Shown here in pieces: positions 1 to 9,164 of a stretch of DNA of 30,554 bases. The notes under the pieces are model-generated. The model searched no databases, was not told the DNA's origin, and saw nothing but the letters and a program-made list of their open reading frames with translations. The stretch is from positions 1 to 30,554 of IMG/VR virus record IMGVR_UViG_3300009130_000095. One strand, written 5' to 3'. Every line of letters begins with the position of its first letter. Position 1 is the first letter of the stretch. Source of the stretch: a virus. The translations under genes were made by a program, and so were the position numbers.

Positions 1-2169
1 GGCAATAACAATGCCCCCCCTTATCGATCGGAAAGCGACGCGGAGAAAGCGGAGCGATTATTAGCCTATATTCGAGCCAAAGAAAAACAAATAGAGGTAC
101 AAGAAAAGGAGTACAAGTGGGGCGAGAAACAACTTGAACTCGATCTAAAAGCGCAAAAAGCTGCCGAGACGAAGCTCGCCCTCGATGCTAAGAACTATGA
201 GTCCGTCAACTCCTATCTGGAACTCTTGGCGAAATATAACAAAAAAAGAGCCGAAGGCATTGAAATAAGCGACGCCGAAAAGCAAGCCCTCATTGCACAG
301 AAGGATGCGCTTGAAGATGCCGACAAAGCCTTAGTTGATAATATAGCTCGCCAACGGGACCAAGTTACTCAGTCTCAAAAGAATGTCAAAGCTGCCCAGG
401 ATATCAAGAAAGCCTGGGGTGGTGTTGTTGATACAATGGGGGAACTCACAGGTGTCAACATGAGTCATCTGAAGAGTATGAAGGAGATAGGCAAAGAGGC
501 GATGAGCCGAGCCCGCGGGCTTGACGAGGTTAACAAAGCCTTGGCGCTTCAAACCGGCTACACTCGCCATTTACAGAAGGACTTAGCCGCCTTTTATCAA
601 GATTCCTCACGCACAGGGCTCATGTACAAAGAACAAGCCCAAATATTTGCAGGTTTGAGCAACGAATATAAGGATTTTAATGCACTGGCGAAGGATGCCC
701 GCATGGAGACTTTCGACCTTGCGCGCAAGTTTAAGGTACAAGGGGTAGAAGGCGCACTCTTCGGGCAAACATTAGATAAAATTAACCGGGGACTTGGAAT
801 CACTGGTACGGCCGGACTTAAGGCGGCGGCATCTTTTGAGAAGATTGCCATGAGAACGGGACGCCCATTGGGTGCTGTCTTGAAAGACTTCAATGAGCTT
901 GAGCCGCAACTGGCCCGCTTTGGATCTCATGGGGTTAAAGTATTCACCAGACTGCAAGAAGAAGCTCGTAAGCTTGGCATGGAATCGAAACAGATTTTCG
1001 ATGTGGCAGAGCTTTTTGATACCTTTGAAAGTGCAGCAGAGGCTGCCGGTAAGTTAAACGCCCAGTTTGGAACTCAGTTTGAGTCGGTTAATATGATGCA
1101 TATGGATCATGCCGACCGGTTTCAGGCTCTGCGCGCCGAGTTTGATCGTACGGGCGTCGTCGTGGCGAATATGGGCAAACGACAACTTCAGATGGTTGGC
1201 GATATCTTAAAAGTTGATCCGGAAACTGCCAAACGAATGTTCGGCGATCCCATGGAATTGCGGCGGATCCAAAAGGAAACAGCAATTAATCAGGAGCGTC
1301 AGAAAGGATTTTTGACAGCACAAAAAAGAATGCAAGTAGCTTACGAAAAATTCTATATGACTGTTGAGCCGCTGTTAGTTAAACTCATGGACTTCTTTGG
1401 GACCATAGCCGAATACGTCGATGATATTTTCTCCCACAAAATTGGACGAGCTATAGGTTCCGTCGTGGTGTTCACGGGGATACTCTGGAAGTTCACCGCT
1501 CCCCTTAAGTGGATCTGGAAGGGTTTAAAGGGTATCGGGAACATAATCAAGCCCTTGGGCACCGCCATGGCGTGGGTGGGTAGCAAAATTGGAGCCGTCG
1601 CATCCTTCTTGGCCCCGCTGGGACGGGCGCTGGGATTCTTTGCGAAGGCAATTGCGGGACCTGTGCTTCTTCTTAAAGATTTAATAGGCTCGACAGGACT
1701 TATCAGCGACGATAACGCTTTACTTGGGAAAGGCACTTTCATGGACATGAGCCAGAGTAATTCCCAAGCCCGGTTAGCCGCGGGTGCCACAGGTGCTGCC
1801 ATAGGTGGTGCCATGACGGGCGGTACCGGAGCAATGTTTGGCTACGGAATGGCTCGCAGTGTTCCGGATATAGTGGGCGTGAATGATGCAGCCCTCGCCC
1901 CCGGACCCATCAACCGCACCGCCGGGGTCAAGGGTCGCGCGGACGATCTCCGCATAACCGATGCCCAGGGAAGACTCCTTCAGTTGGGCACCTTTGGCGA
2001 AAATCGAGCAGGCAGAGGAAGAGAGAGTTCCGGGGAATCGAATCAAACCGGTCCTATCACCGTCAAAGAGTTAACGCTGCCAATTACATTAGAAATGGCG
2101 GGCACACAAATGGAATTTATCGAGAAAGCCCTCGATGTGGTTCTTAATCCCATGGTGGTAAGAGGGTAA
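1..2169 (+). CDS. Tape-measure-like tail protein, 5' end outside window
   Basis: The reading frame is open from the first base, so the start lies upstream; 722 residues are visible. A TTG at 226 is in frame, but the codons before it (Lys/Glu/Gln-rich, clearly coiled coil) belong to the same protein. The visible part runs from a long charged coiled coil (about residues 10-150), through mixed helical sequence, to hydrophobic and amphipathic segments around residues 480-565 and a Gly/Ala-rich stretch near 590-620. It ends in a compact hydrophilic domain. Long coiled coil plus hydrophobic helices, directly upstream of baseplate genes, is typical of tape measure proteins, which set tail length and are ejected on infection. 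No peptidase or lysozyme motif was recognised. The tape-measure role rests on architecture and position, not on a motif; another internal tail protein is possible. Confidence 0.55.
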   Translation, partial: GNNNAPPYRSESDAEKAERLLAYIRAKEKQIEVQEKEYKWGEKQLELDLKAQKAAETKLALDAKNYESVNSYLELLAKYNKKRAEGIEISDAEKQALIAQKDALEDADKALVDNIARQRDQVTQSQKNVKAAQDIKKAWGGVVDTMGELTGVNMSHLKSMKEIGKEAMSRARGLDEVNKALALQTGYTRHLQKDLAAFYQDSSRTGLMYKEQAQIFAGLSNEYKDFNALAKDARMETFDLARKFKVQGVEGALFGQTLDKINRGLGITGTAGLKAAASFEKIAMRTGRPLGAVLKDFNELEPQLARFGSHGVKVFTRLQEEARKLGMESKQIFDVAELFDTFESAAEAAGKLNAQFGTQFESVNMMHMDHADRFQALRAEFDRTGVVVANMGKRQLQMVGDILKVDPETAKRMFGDPMELRRIQKETAINQERQKGFLTAQKRMQVAYEKFYMTVEPLLVKLMDFFGTIAEYVDDIFSHKIGRAIGSVVVFTGILWKFTAPLKWIWKGLKGIGNIIKPLGTAMAWVGSKIGAVASFLAPLGRALGFFAKAIAGPVLLLKDLIGSTGLISDDNALLGKGTFMDMSQSNSQARLAAGATGAAIGGAMTGGTGAMFGYGMARSVPDIVGVNDAALAPGPINRTAGVKGRADDLRITDAQGRLLQLGTFGENRAGRGRESSGESNQTGPITVKELTLPITLEMAGTQMEFIEKALDVVLNPMVVRG

Positions 2170-2172
2170 GAA

Positions 2173-3543
2173 ATGGCTAAGAAATTTCCACCTTTGGTAC
2201 CTGGCACTACTGCGGTTGCTCAACATTATAGAAGCTCCATAACCCAAGAGGCTTTGAGCGAGCGCGCGGATCGCTCGTATTGGCTGGGCCACCTCAGCCG
2301 CGGATACAGAGGCACGAAAAAACGGGCAGAAACTGACTTAGGGGGGACACTTCCTGCCCCTCCGAAAGCTCCTTCTTTCTCTGATTATTTGCGGGGCGAA
2401 TCCGAAAAAATAGCTAATGATCGCTACAAGGTGACCTTAAATGAGGACAGTGACGGCGTACCCTTTAAAAGCTCCCTCCAAGAAACGAATGAACTCTTGG
2501 TTGAGGACCGTGTTAACCGGTTCAGCACAGAAGGTCCAGGGGCATATAATTTATTCACCCAGGCTAAACACGCATTAACGATCACCCATATCGCCACAGG
2601 TTTTGAGGTGGCGTTCCCCGCCTTTTTAGACACCTTTAATGATGCATACAACACCGATTGGACGCAGGAGAGTGTCCTGGGTCGGATGGATCCTATCGCC
2701 ACCTTTAATGGGACGGAGCGCACCTTGTCGCTGGGCTGGCACGTGCCGGCGTATTCTTACGCAAATGCCGAGGCGAATTTGGGAGCGGTGAATCAATTGA
2801 TCAGCTACTTATATCCTCTCTATGATGGGGAGCGGACCAATGCCGCAACAGCGATTAATCAAAGTCCTCTCGTACGGATTAGTTTTGGGAACCTTGTTGT
2901 TAGTTCAGTTTCGGGCGACGGGCTGTTAGGGTATTGCCGCGGCGTTACTTATGATCCCGCGATGGAATCGGGAATTTTTAACGAGACGACTGCTACTGGT
3001 CCTCAATATTTTGCTAAAACTTTTCGTCTTAATCTGGAGTTGAAAGTCTTACATGATCATAAATTAGGCTACCGAGTGTCAGACTCCAGTAAAGATAAAA
3101 TCACTGAAAAATTTGATTGGAGCGAAGGGTTAACGCGCCGCAGAAACCAGCGCACCATTACTACTTCTTATTCTTTTAATGATACGGACGTGCAGTGGAA
3201 TAATTTCCCCTACCGTACTCGGGTGGACGCCGGCAACTCGAACCGCTCGACCTCGCGGGTTAATATTATTAATTCTGTAGAGAGACCCGTGGAAACAGAC
3301 CCTACAGTGTTTGACGACATGTTCACGAGGCAGCGACTGGGGAATGTCAATGTGTTGAACGCGTTCCGTGCGGGTAAAATTAGCGCAGACGAAGCAAACA
3401 TGTTAGTACGCGGCGAGAACATTGAGGTTGGAGAAACAACCCCAGATGGACTTACATTGATGGACTACAGTCAAACCGGAATGAGCCCGGCGGGATGGCC
3501 CATTCCAGTTGACGATGCGAATCGTTTCCCTTTTTACCCGTAG
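2173..3543 (+). CDS. Tail tube/baseplate structural protein, paralogue 1 (gp48/gp54-like position)
   Basis: A 456-aa protein starting 3 nt after the tape-measure-like gene. Residues about 135-300 hold a core that is repeated in the next gene: an ATGFEVAFPAF strand, a DAYN element, then GRMDPIATF, a W-x-VPA strand, a helix ending NQLISYLYPLY, a SFGNLV strand and a final FRLNLELKVLHDHKLG strand. The shared order suggests the beta-rich fold of tail tube or tube-initiator proteins. In T4, gp48 and gp54 are homologous to each other and cap the baseplate, and gp53 is also near; the same arrangement here (two paralogues, then gp53-like) supports that role by analogy. The N-terminal 100 residues and the C-terminal 100 residues have no counterpart in the neighbour. 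No signal peptide or membrane segment is seen. The family name is an inference. Confidence 0.5.
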   Translation: MAKKFPPLVPGTTAVAQHYRSSITQEALSERADRSYWLGHLSRGYRGTKKRAETDLGGTLPAPPKAPSFSDYLRGESEKIANDRYKVTLNEDSDGVPFKSSLQETNELLVEDRVNRFSTEGPGAYNLFTQAKHALTITHIATGFEVAFPAFLDTFNDAYNTDWTQESVLGRMDPIATFNGTERTLSLGWHVPAYSYANAEANLGAVNQLISYLYPLYDGERTNAATAINQSPLVRISFGNLVVSSVSGDGLLGYCRGVTYDPAMESGIFNETTATGPQYFAKTFRLNLELKVLHDHKLGYRVSDSSKDKITEKFDWSEGLTRRRNQRTITTSYSFNDTDVQWNNFPYRTRVDAGNSNRSTSRVNIINSVERPVETDPTVFDDMFTRQRLGNVNVLNAFRAGKISADEANMLVRGENIEVGETTPDGLTLMDYSQTGMSPAGWPIPVDDANRFPFYP

Positions 3544-3552
3544 GTGCACGTC

Positions 3553-4743
3553 ATGACTAATAAAAAAGCCCCATCTCGATCTCTCCAAGGATCCTATTTA
3601 CAATCGGCGAACAAGCAGGCTATCGATGATCGTGTAGCTGCTTCCCGCGCCACCCGCCAAGCAGCCCAAGCCTATGATGATCAAAACCGCAACACTCCTC
3701 AGACACGGGTACCCGGAGCCCTGCATTTAGAAAACCTCAGAAAACAGCAGCTATATATTGAACATGTTCCCACCGGCTTCTCGGTAGTCTTCCCAGCCTT
3801 CGTTACGGCTTTCGGCGATGCTTATAATTCGTCGTGGAATTCGGAAAAGGTTTATGGGCGCATGGACGCGATGGGAACCTTTATGCACACTAAGCGATCC
3901 ATTTCGATGGCTTGGGAAGTACCCGCCGAGTCTTTTGAACATGCTATGCGGAATTTGCTCAAGATTAACAAACTGATTAGTTTTTTGTATCCTCTCTATG
4001 CACAGGGGTCCCGCGATAAAACAGCCTCCCCGCGGGATGCAATTGGGGTGATTAATCAAGACCCCTTGTGGAAGGTAAGATTTGGAAATTTAATACAGAA
4101 CTCCAAGACCGGCGGACCTCTATTGGGATTTGTTAATGGGATCACAATGGACCCGATGGTGGACTCCGGCTTCTTTTATGGGATGACTCCTGAGGGCACC
4201 CCCGAATATTATCCTAAATCCATTCGGCTGAATTTTGAGTTTGTGGTATTGCACGAACACAGCTTAGGATTCGATGCGAGCACCGGACGAAAGAAACAAG
4301 TGACGGTCAAATCAGCAGGGAAGATGAGTAAAACTCAGGTCACGTATCGGTTCAACGATCCTAAGTTAAATTTTGGCAATTTTCCCTACGTCACTACCCA
4401 ATTTGCTGAGGCTGTGCGCTCTGAAGGAGCAACGGTCCCGAGCATCCCGCCACCTACAGCCCTGGCTGACCCCAATCTACCCCCTCCGGCCAGCGCCGCT
4501 GATTTAACTCTCGTGGATCAGTACATTTGGCAACTGGAGCAGGGCACTCAAATCCCTTTCGTTACCTTAGATGCGGCTTTTAAAGCTAACCAGCTTAGTG
4601 AGAAGGATTTGTGGACCATCTATGAACACGATCGCCAATATGGTCCGGCATCTCAAAATATTACCTTCCTCAACGCGCATGAAGCGCAGCAAGCATATAG
4701 CCGGTATTCCGCATTTTATACAAAACATAACATACCCTGGTGA
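3553..4743 (+). CDS. Tail tube/baseplate structural protein, paralogue 2
   Basis: Paralogue of the preceding gene: TGFSVVFPAF, DAYNSSWNSEKVYGRMDA, SISMAWEVPA, NKLISFLYPLY, VRFGNLI and IRLNFEFVVLHEHSLG line up in order with its core. A GTG at 3544 lies in frame, but ATG 3553 is preferred because AGGTG (3542-3546) sits 6 nt upstream; that gives 396 aa. After the core comes a Pro-rich linker (IPPPTALADPNLPPP) and a helical C-terminal extension not found in paralogue 1. Two tandem copies after the tape measure fit a pair of stacked rings at the tube/baseplate junction, as for T4 gp48 and gp54. This is a structural analogy; sequence alone does not prove it. Confidence 0.5.
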   Translation: MTNKKAPSRSLQGSYLQSANKQAIDDRVAASRATRQAAQAYDDQNRNTPQTRVPGALHLENLRKQQLYIEHVPTGFSVVFPAFVTAFGDAYNSSWNSEKVYGRMDAMGTFMHTKRSISMAWEVPAESFEHAMRNLLKINKLISFLYPLYAQGSRDKTASPRDAIGVINQDPLWKVRFGNLIQNSKTGGPLLGFVNGITMDPMVDSGFFYGMTPEGTPEYYPKSIRLNFEFVVLHEHSLGFDASTGRKKQVTVKSAGKMSKTQVTYRFNDPKLNFGNFPYVTTQFAEAVRSEGATVPSIPPPTALADPNLPPPASAADLTLVDQYIWQLEQGTQIPFVTLDAAFKANQLSEKDLWTIYEHDRQYGPASQNITFLNAHEAQQAYSRYSAFYTKHNIPW

Positions 4744-4793
4744 CATACATTGTTCGACTTGTTTGATATTTACTACCCGGAGATAAAACACTA

Positions 4794-5132
4794 ATGGCTT
4801 ATTCACGATACACCAAAATTCCCATCTTCCTCAACAGTACGGAGGGATACCGCGACGCCCTGTTCGCCCAAAGAGGGGTGCTACAACTCCAACAATATGC
4901 GTCACGTCCAATGTCTTATCCTTCCATCGGTGCCGCCGCCGCCCTCGCCGGTGACCCTCAGGTCTGGCGCGCCACCGACAAACTTTATAATATTGCGTAT
5001 GAGCAATACGGAACTCCTCAATATTGGTGGATTATCGCCTGGTTTAATCAGAAGGCATCTGAAGCCGATTTTAAACTAGGGGATATTTATTATATTCCCC
5101 GTCCATTAGAGCAGGTATTGGAGTATTTTTAG
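4794..5132 (+). CDS. 53: gp53/LysM-like baseplate wedge protein
   Basis: A 112-aa protein. After an N-terminal strand region (FLNSTEGYRDALF), the C-terminal half has the hallmark of T4 gp53-type baseplate proteins and LysM-like domains: W-R-ATDKLYNIAYEQYGT, then the very characteristic YWWIIAWFN, and a GDIYYIPRPLEQVLEYF ending. In T4, gp53 joins wedges in the baseplate. The usual length for this family in phages is about 100-200 aa. The start at ATG 4794 has GGAG (4779-4782) 11 nt upstream. The 50-nt gap before it holds no gene. The protein points strongly to a contractile-tail (myovirus) baseplate. Confidence 0.75.
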   Translation: MAYSRYTKIPIFLNSTEGYRDALFAQRGVLQLQQYASRPMSYPSIGAAAALAGDPQVWRATDKLYNIAYEQYGTPQYWWIIAWFNQKASEADFKLGDIYYIPRPLEQVLEYF

Positions 5133-7685
5133 ATGGCAAACAAGCCGCCGAAAAAACAGACACATTCTCCCAAGCCCAATCAGCTTTTGCTGCTTAAGAA
5201 TTTATATAAAATTGCGCACTCTACCACTATTGTGCTTGACCCCGCTCACTTAGGGGCGGGGGGCTTAAGCGATACCTTACAAGCGTTTGATGACTCCCGC
5301 GCAGACACCCTCATAAATGGACTTTACCCCTATGTAGATGACCCTGATGTGCTGGTGTCCACGCTGGTCTCACCCCCCATCGCCAGCGAGTTTGTCCATG
5401 CGTGTCCCAACTTGTTGTCGGTGTTGGAGCCTCATCTTCGATTTTTTATTCGGGACAACGCCGGGAATGAAGAAGAGGTTTATTTTGGTGATCATACTTC
5501 CGCGGCGTTGGCCACTAAACTCTCCCAGACACGCCGGCAGTCGGGTACCCTAGAGGAAGTTTTTGGTCCCAAAAAACCTGGAGGTTCTAATGTAGGGATC
5601 AAGAGTTTTAGCTGGGATTATGACAATAAGCACGAGGGCGACCGTATTATCGGGGCTACTTTAGAACTATATTTTGGTTCCTTAGTTGAACTCTTGAATA
5701 TTAATTATTTAAAGTTTCTTTTCACTAACGGGCTTCGTACGCCTCACGCCAAATCTCTCACGCCTTCGGCTCAGAAAGAAGCTCCCTCCGAGGCATCTCG
5801 GATTAGAGACTTGGAATCTAAAATTGCGGGCGCGATGAAGACACTCCTCGACGGTAAAGCCACTTCGACGGAGACTGATTTTAATGCTGGACTTAAGAAC
5901 GACTTCCGCCAGTTACGAGTAACACTGGGGTGGTCCGTCCCCCAAGGAAGTCAAAAAGAATTGATAAAACTCTTCCGCGGCAAAGATCTCGAAACCAAAC
6001 GCACCAAGTTAAGCCGTTTTCTGGAAGCTGTTCAAGTGATGCAGCGCACCATCCTCTTGAATTTAGTGGATTATAATGTCAATTTTCAACAAGAGGGGCC
6101 CACTACTCTGACGATTCGTTATGTCGGTAGCACCGATAATTACATTTCCAGCCAGACCTCCGATATTTTTGGGTCTCACAACAACCAAGACACTTTGTTG
6201 CAAACAGCAACCTCTATTCCAGTCGATGATATTAATGTAGAAGATGTGTGGCCTGACGGTTATTTAGCTCACGTGTTATCGAAGAACAACCAGTCCGGCG
6301 GCTTAGCAAAAGGACCCGACGGACAGACTTTGGCTATGGTGAGGGCATCAAAACTTATTCAAGAGACTGATATTTTAATGGACAAGTTGAGTCTCTTGCG
6401 TTTAAAATATAAAGGGCAGCCTGATCCTGCCAATAACCACCAGCAACTCCTTAAATGGATGGGTCCCCTGGAAAGTGCATATGACAAACTTCAAAAAGCT
6501 CAGATGGCGGAAAGGATGGAGGGCTTTTGGGGTAGTCTTGTAGACAAGGATAAAGTGTTTATCGCCACCGTCGTGGCCGACCCCTCTAAATCGTTTGGGA
6601 GCAGCGAGACCGTAAGCGTAAGCTCCGTAGATGCTACCGACCGAGCCGACCTCCGCCAGCGACTCAAAGATTTGGCGAAGAACTTTGATACGGTAGATGC
6701 TAATGACAGCCCTGTACAAGGGGAAACAATGCACAAGGGGTCGAAACTCCCGAATGATGGAAAGCGGCGTATTTATTTCGTGCGTTTGGGGGATTTAATT
6801 TCTACCGCTATGAGAAAAGCCCAACTTCGTCATGACGTGAATCTTATCCTGGGAAGTTTTTCTCCATATGATTTAGGGATTCCGGGATATGGTTCAGCCT
6901 CCGCCGATCGTTTCGAAGCCCTCTATAACCTCCCTATTTCAATGGAATATGTAAATCAGTTCTTTTATGATAAGGTGGTAGCTACCGGGATTAAGACCTA
7001 TCCTTTTAAAAGGTTTGTGGATGACCTCATGGCGATGACCGGACGCCTTCTCAGTGAAGTGAGCGAGTTTCGCCTCAGGCTAATATTTGATATGACCCTT
7101 TACAGTACTTTTTGGGATATTCAGGAATTCAACAACCGGGAATATACTTTTATTTTAACGGAAGAAATGATTAAGTCTTTCCCTCGCACCCGAAAAAATA
7201 AAGCCCTCCTTGATAACAGGGCCTCCCCCATTTATAACTATTATGTGGTGTTTGCCCGGCAGTTAAATCATGCCAACCGGAAGGGAATTAAAAAGGACGA
7301 CGAAAAAGAGGGGGTGTTTCATTATATTATTGGCGCGGAGTGTGGCATAGCAAAGAAATTTAATTTTCGCAAAATGGACCAAGCACATTTTAAAGCCCTG
7401 AATATTGAATCAGCCCACTATTCCTCCAAATCCAATATGCAATCCAGCGCCGCAGCACGCGCTCTCTTTTTGCCACAGAACATCACGATTGATATGATAG
7501 GGAACAGCATACACAAGAATGGTGACTTGATATACGTAGACAGCCGGATGGTCCTGGGCGCACTAGGGAACGAGGTCTTGGCGTTGGGGGGCTATTACCG
7601 GGTGGTTAAGTCCAAACATACCATTAGTGCAAAGGGTTACTCCACTCAAATTGAATGCGTCTTTGAAAAGAGGACCTTGGGATAG
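5133..7685 (+). CDS. Large baseplate protein, hub-like C-terminus
   Basis: An 850-aa protein starting immediately after the gp53-like stop, with GGAG (5120-5123) 9 nt upstream. The N-terminal region has strand-rich sequence (LRFFIRDNAGNEEEVYF; VGIKSFSWDYDNKHEGD; ATLELYFGSLVELLNINY) that looks like an early baseplate or hub domain. The middle (about 210-550) is helical and charged. The C-terminus ends in GGYYRVVKSKHTISAKGY followed by a T-x-I-x-CVFE strand, a pattern shared with tail hub proteins of the gpD/gp27 type, where this barrel ends the hub domain. No lysozyme or peptidase motif is visible. By position and these features it is a baseplate or hub component; which one is not determined. 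Confidence 0.5.
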   Translation: MANKPPKKQTHSPKPNQLLLLKNLYKIAHSTTIVLDPAHLGAGGLSDTLQAFDDSRADTLINGLYPYVDDPDVLVSTLVSPPIASEFVHACPNLLSVLEPHLRFFIRDNAGNEEEVYFGDHTSAALATKLSQTRRQSGTLEEVFGPKKPGGSNVGIKSFSWDYDNKHEGDRIIGATLELYFGSLVELLNINYLKFLFTNGLRTPHAKSLTPSAQKEAPSEASRIRDLESKIAGAMKTLLDGKATSTETDFNAGLKNDFRQLRVTLGWSVPQGSQKELIKLFRGKDLETKRTKLSRFLEAVQVMQRTILLNLVDYNVNFQQEGPTTLTIRYVGSTDNYISSQTSDIFGSHNNQDTLLQTATSIPVDDINVEDVWPDGYLAHVLSKNNQSGGLAKGPDGQTLAMVRASKLIQETDILMDKLSLLRLKYKGQPDPANNHQQLLKWMGPLESAYDKLQKAQMAERMEGFWGSLVDKDKVFIATVVADPSKSFGSSETVSVSSVDATDRADLRQRLKDLAKNFDTVDANDSPVQGETMHKGSKLPNDGKRRIYFVRLGDLISTAMRKAQLRHDVNLILGSFSPYDLGIPGYGSASADRFEALYNLPISMEYVNQFFYDKVVATGIKTYPFKRFVDDLMAMTGRLLSEVSEFRLRLIFDMTLYSTFWDIQEFNNREYTFILTEEMIKSFPRTRKNKALLDNRASPIYNYYVVFARQLNHANRKGIKKDDEKEGVFHYIIGAECGIAKKFNFRKMDQAHFKALNIESAHYSSKSNMQSSAAARALFLPQNITIDMIGNSIHKNGDLIYVDSRMVLGALGNEVLALGGYYRVVKSKHTISAKGYSTQIECVFEKRTLG

Positions 7686-7691
7686 AATATT

Positions 7692-9152
7692 ATGACACGC
7701 CAAACCCGACCTGATCCTGCCAGTAATCCTGACGCTTATGCTTACGGGGACAACACCGACAATAGTCGCGAAATATTTCAAGAACGACAACATTATTCCC
7801 GCGTAGTTTTCCCTGAAGATCTCTTGCCTAATTTTATGGACACCTGGGGAAAGGATCGCTTTTACGGTACCATCAACCATAAGGGCAATGTTGTTACCGT
7901 GGAGGAGAGCCGTCTCCGACCTTTGTGGTATGGGAACGGGGGGACTCATTTTGCTTTAGATTTTGTGGCTGACGCCTGGGCAGATTTTTCTTTACGGCTC
8001 CAAACTCTGGTCAAGAGCGGACAACTGTATCAGAATAGTCCGTGGTCCCAACCCCTGGCGGGCAAAGGGTGGGCTTCTCCTTCTCTAGAATATGAAAAAT
8101 ATATGTTTGATATAGTTTATCCTGCGTTCAATACTGAGTATTTGAGCGTGCCGGGTCGCGCCCAACAAATCCGCGGACTGGATACTTTTCTGCAAATTTT
8201 TGATGACTTTGTAGAAAACATCTTATCCCAAGGAGGACCGTTAACCTATTCTGGGTTCTTAGAGAGCAGCTATGTCAGCCCCCTTTCGACGGGATTGATA
8301 ATAGAAATGAACACGGATGCCAAATATGATGATGATTTTGCTAAAAGTTATGTGTTTAAGGACTTGAATTTTGAGATGGTCGGACGCATCGCCGCCCAGT
8401 ATGGCTTTGCTGTAGATAAGAATATTCCATGGCGGTTCATCGCCGATGTTCGCAGCCCTGCAATGCAGGAGTATATGTACGGGGTAGAACCTGAAGGGTT
8501 TTTGCTTAATAATCTTCCCGTGGATACGTGTGAACCCTACTTTGGTGACCCGTCCAATGGTCCTCGGGCTTTTGGGTACAGCAATGTCCCAGGGATGGAA
8601 GACGTGGTGCGCCATGTTAATGTTTATTTTACAGAAGATGGGCAGCCTCACCCTGGGTACTTGGCGTACCAGCCAGTCAAAGGCACCACACAACAACGAG
8701 CTTTTGAAATATTATTTTCGGTGGCCTACAATGAGGTGTGGGCGCGCGATCCCCAAGAATTACAAACCTACCTCCTTTCTTTTTATAATGCTCTTGTGGA
8801 GTTTGAGCCGTTTTTTACGGTCCCTCATAATGGTGGGAACGGAGGAGTTGCCTGTGGAACCACGGTAGTTCATAGGCAGCCCGCAGATACGGAAAGTTTA
8901 CGTAAATCCTATAGCGAGCGGTGGCTGCTTAAAGCCCTCTACTTGTCACGCCAGCGAGAACGCCAAGAGGTATTCTCTCCTGTGCGCAATGCGACACGCC
9001 TCCAGCGGTTGTTTAACATGTATGAGCTTGCTCCTTCGGAGGGGTTTAGCCGTGCTCACAGATATCTTCAGGAAAATTTCATAGGACCCTATGCAGCCGC
9101 GGCGTTAACATTAGAGTATGTCCAGAGTATAATAACTTCAGATCTCTACTAA
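7692..9152 (+). CDS. Structural protein of the baseplate module, function unknown
   Basis: A 486-aa protein in the tail module, 6 nt after the hub-like gene. Recognisable blocks are FYGTINHKGNVVTVEES near residue 55, a long aromatic-rich central part (FALDFVADAWADF; YPAFNTEYLSVPG), IPWRFIADVRSPAMQEYM near residue 245, and a C-terminal helical ending. It has no transmembrane helix, signal peptide or enzyme motif that I recognise. The size, aromatic content and position between a hub-like gene and the polymerase suggest a virion (baseplate wedge-type) protein, but no family can be named from the sequence. Confidence 0.5.
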   Translation: MTRQTRPDPASNPDAYAYGDNTDNSREIFQERQHYSRVVFPEDLLPNFMDTWGKDRFYGTINHKGNVVTVEESRLRPLWYGNGGTHFALDFVADAWADFSLRLQTLVKSGQLYQNSPWSQPLAGKGWASPSLEYEKYMFDIVYPAFNTEYLSVPGRAQQIRGLDTFLQIFDDFVENILSQGGPLTYSGFLESSYVSPLSTGLIIEMNTDAKYDDDFAKSYVFKDLNFEMVGRIAAQYGFAVDKNIPWRFIADVRSPAMQEYMYGVEPEGFLLNNLPVDTCEPYFGDPSNGPRAFGYSNVPGMEDVVRHVNVYFTEDGQPHPGYLAYQPVKGTTQQRAFEILFSVAYNEVWARDPQELQTYLLSFYNALVEFEPFFTVPHNGGNGGVACGTTVVHRQPADTESLRKSYSERWLLKALYLSRQRERQEVFSPVRNATRLQRLFNMYELAPSEGFSRAHRYLQENFIGPYAAAALTLEYVQSIITSDLY

Positions 9153-9164
9153 AGACTGGAATTC

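Noticed and set aside
226-2169. TTG at 226 as the start of the tape-measure-like gene
   Set aside because: The frame is open to the window edge and the upstream codons continue the same coiled coil; there is no ribosome binding site before the TTG.
4571-4786. Second + frame inside the end of paralogue 2
   Set aside because: It overlaps the paralogue's C-terminal helix in another frame, has no ribosome binding site and no recognisable domain.
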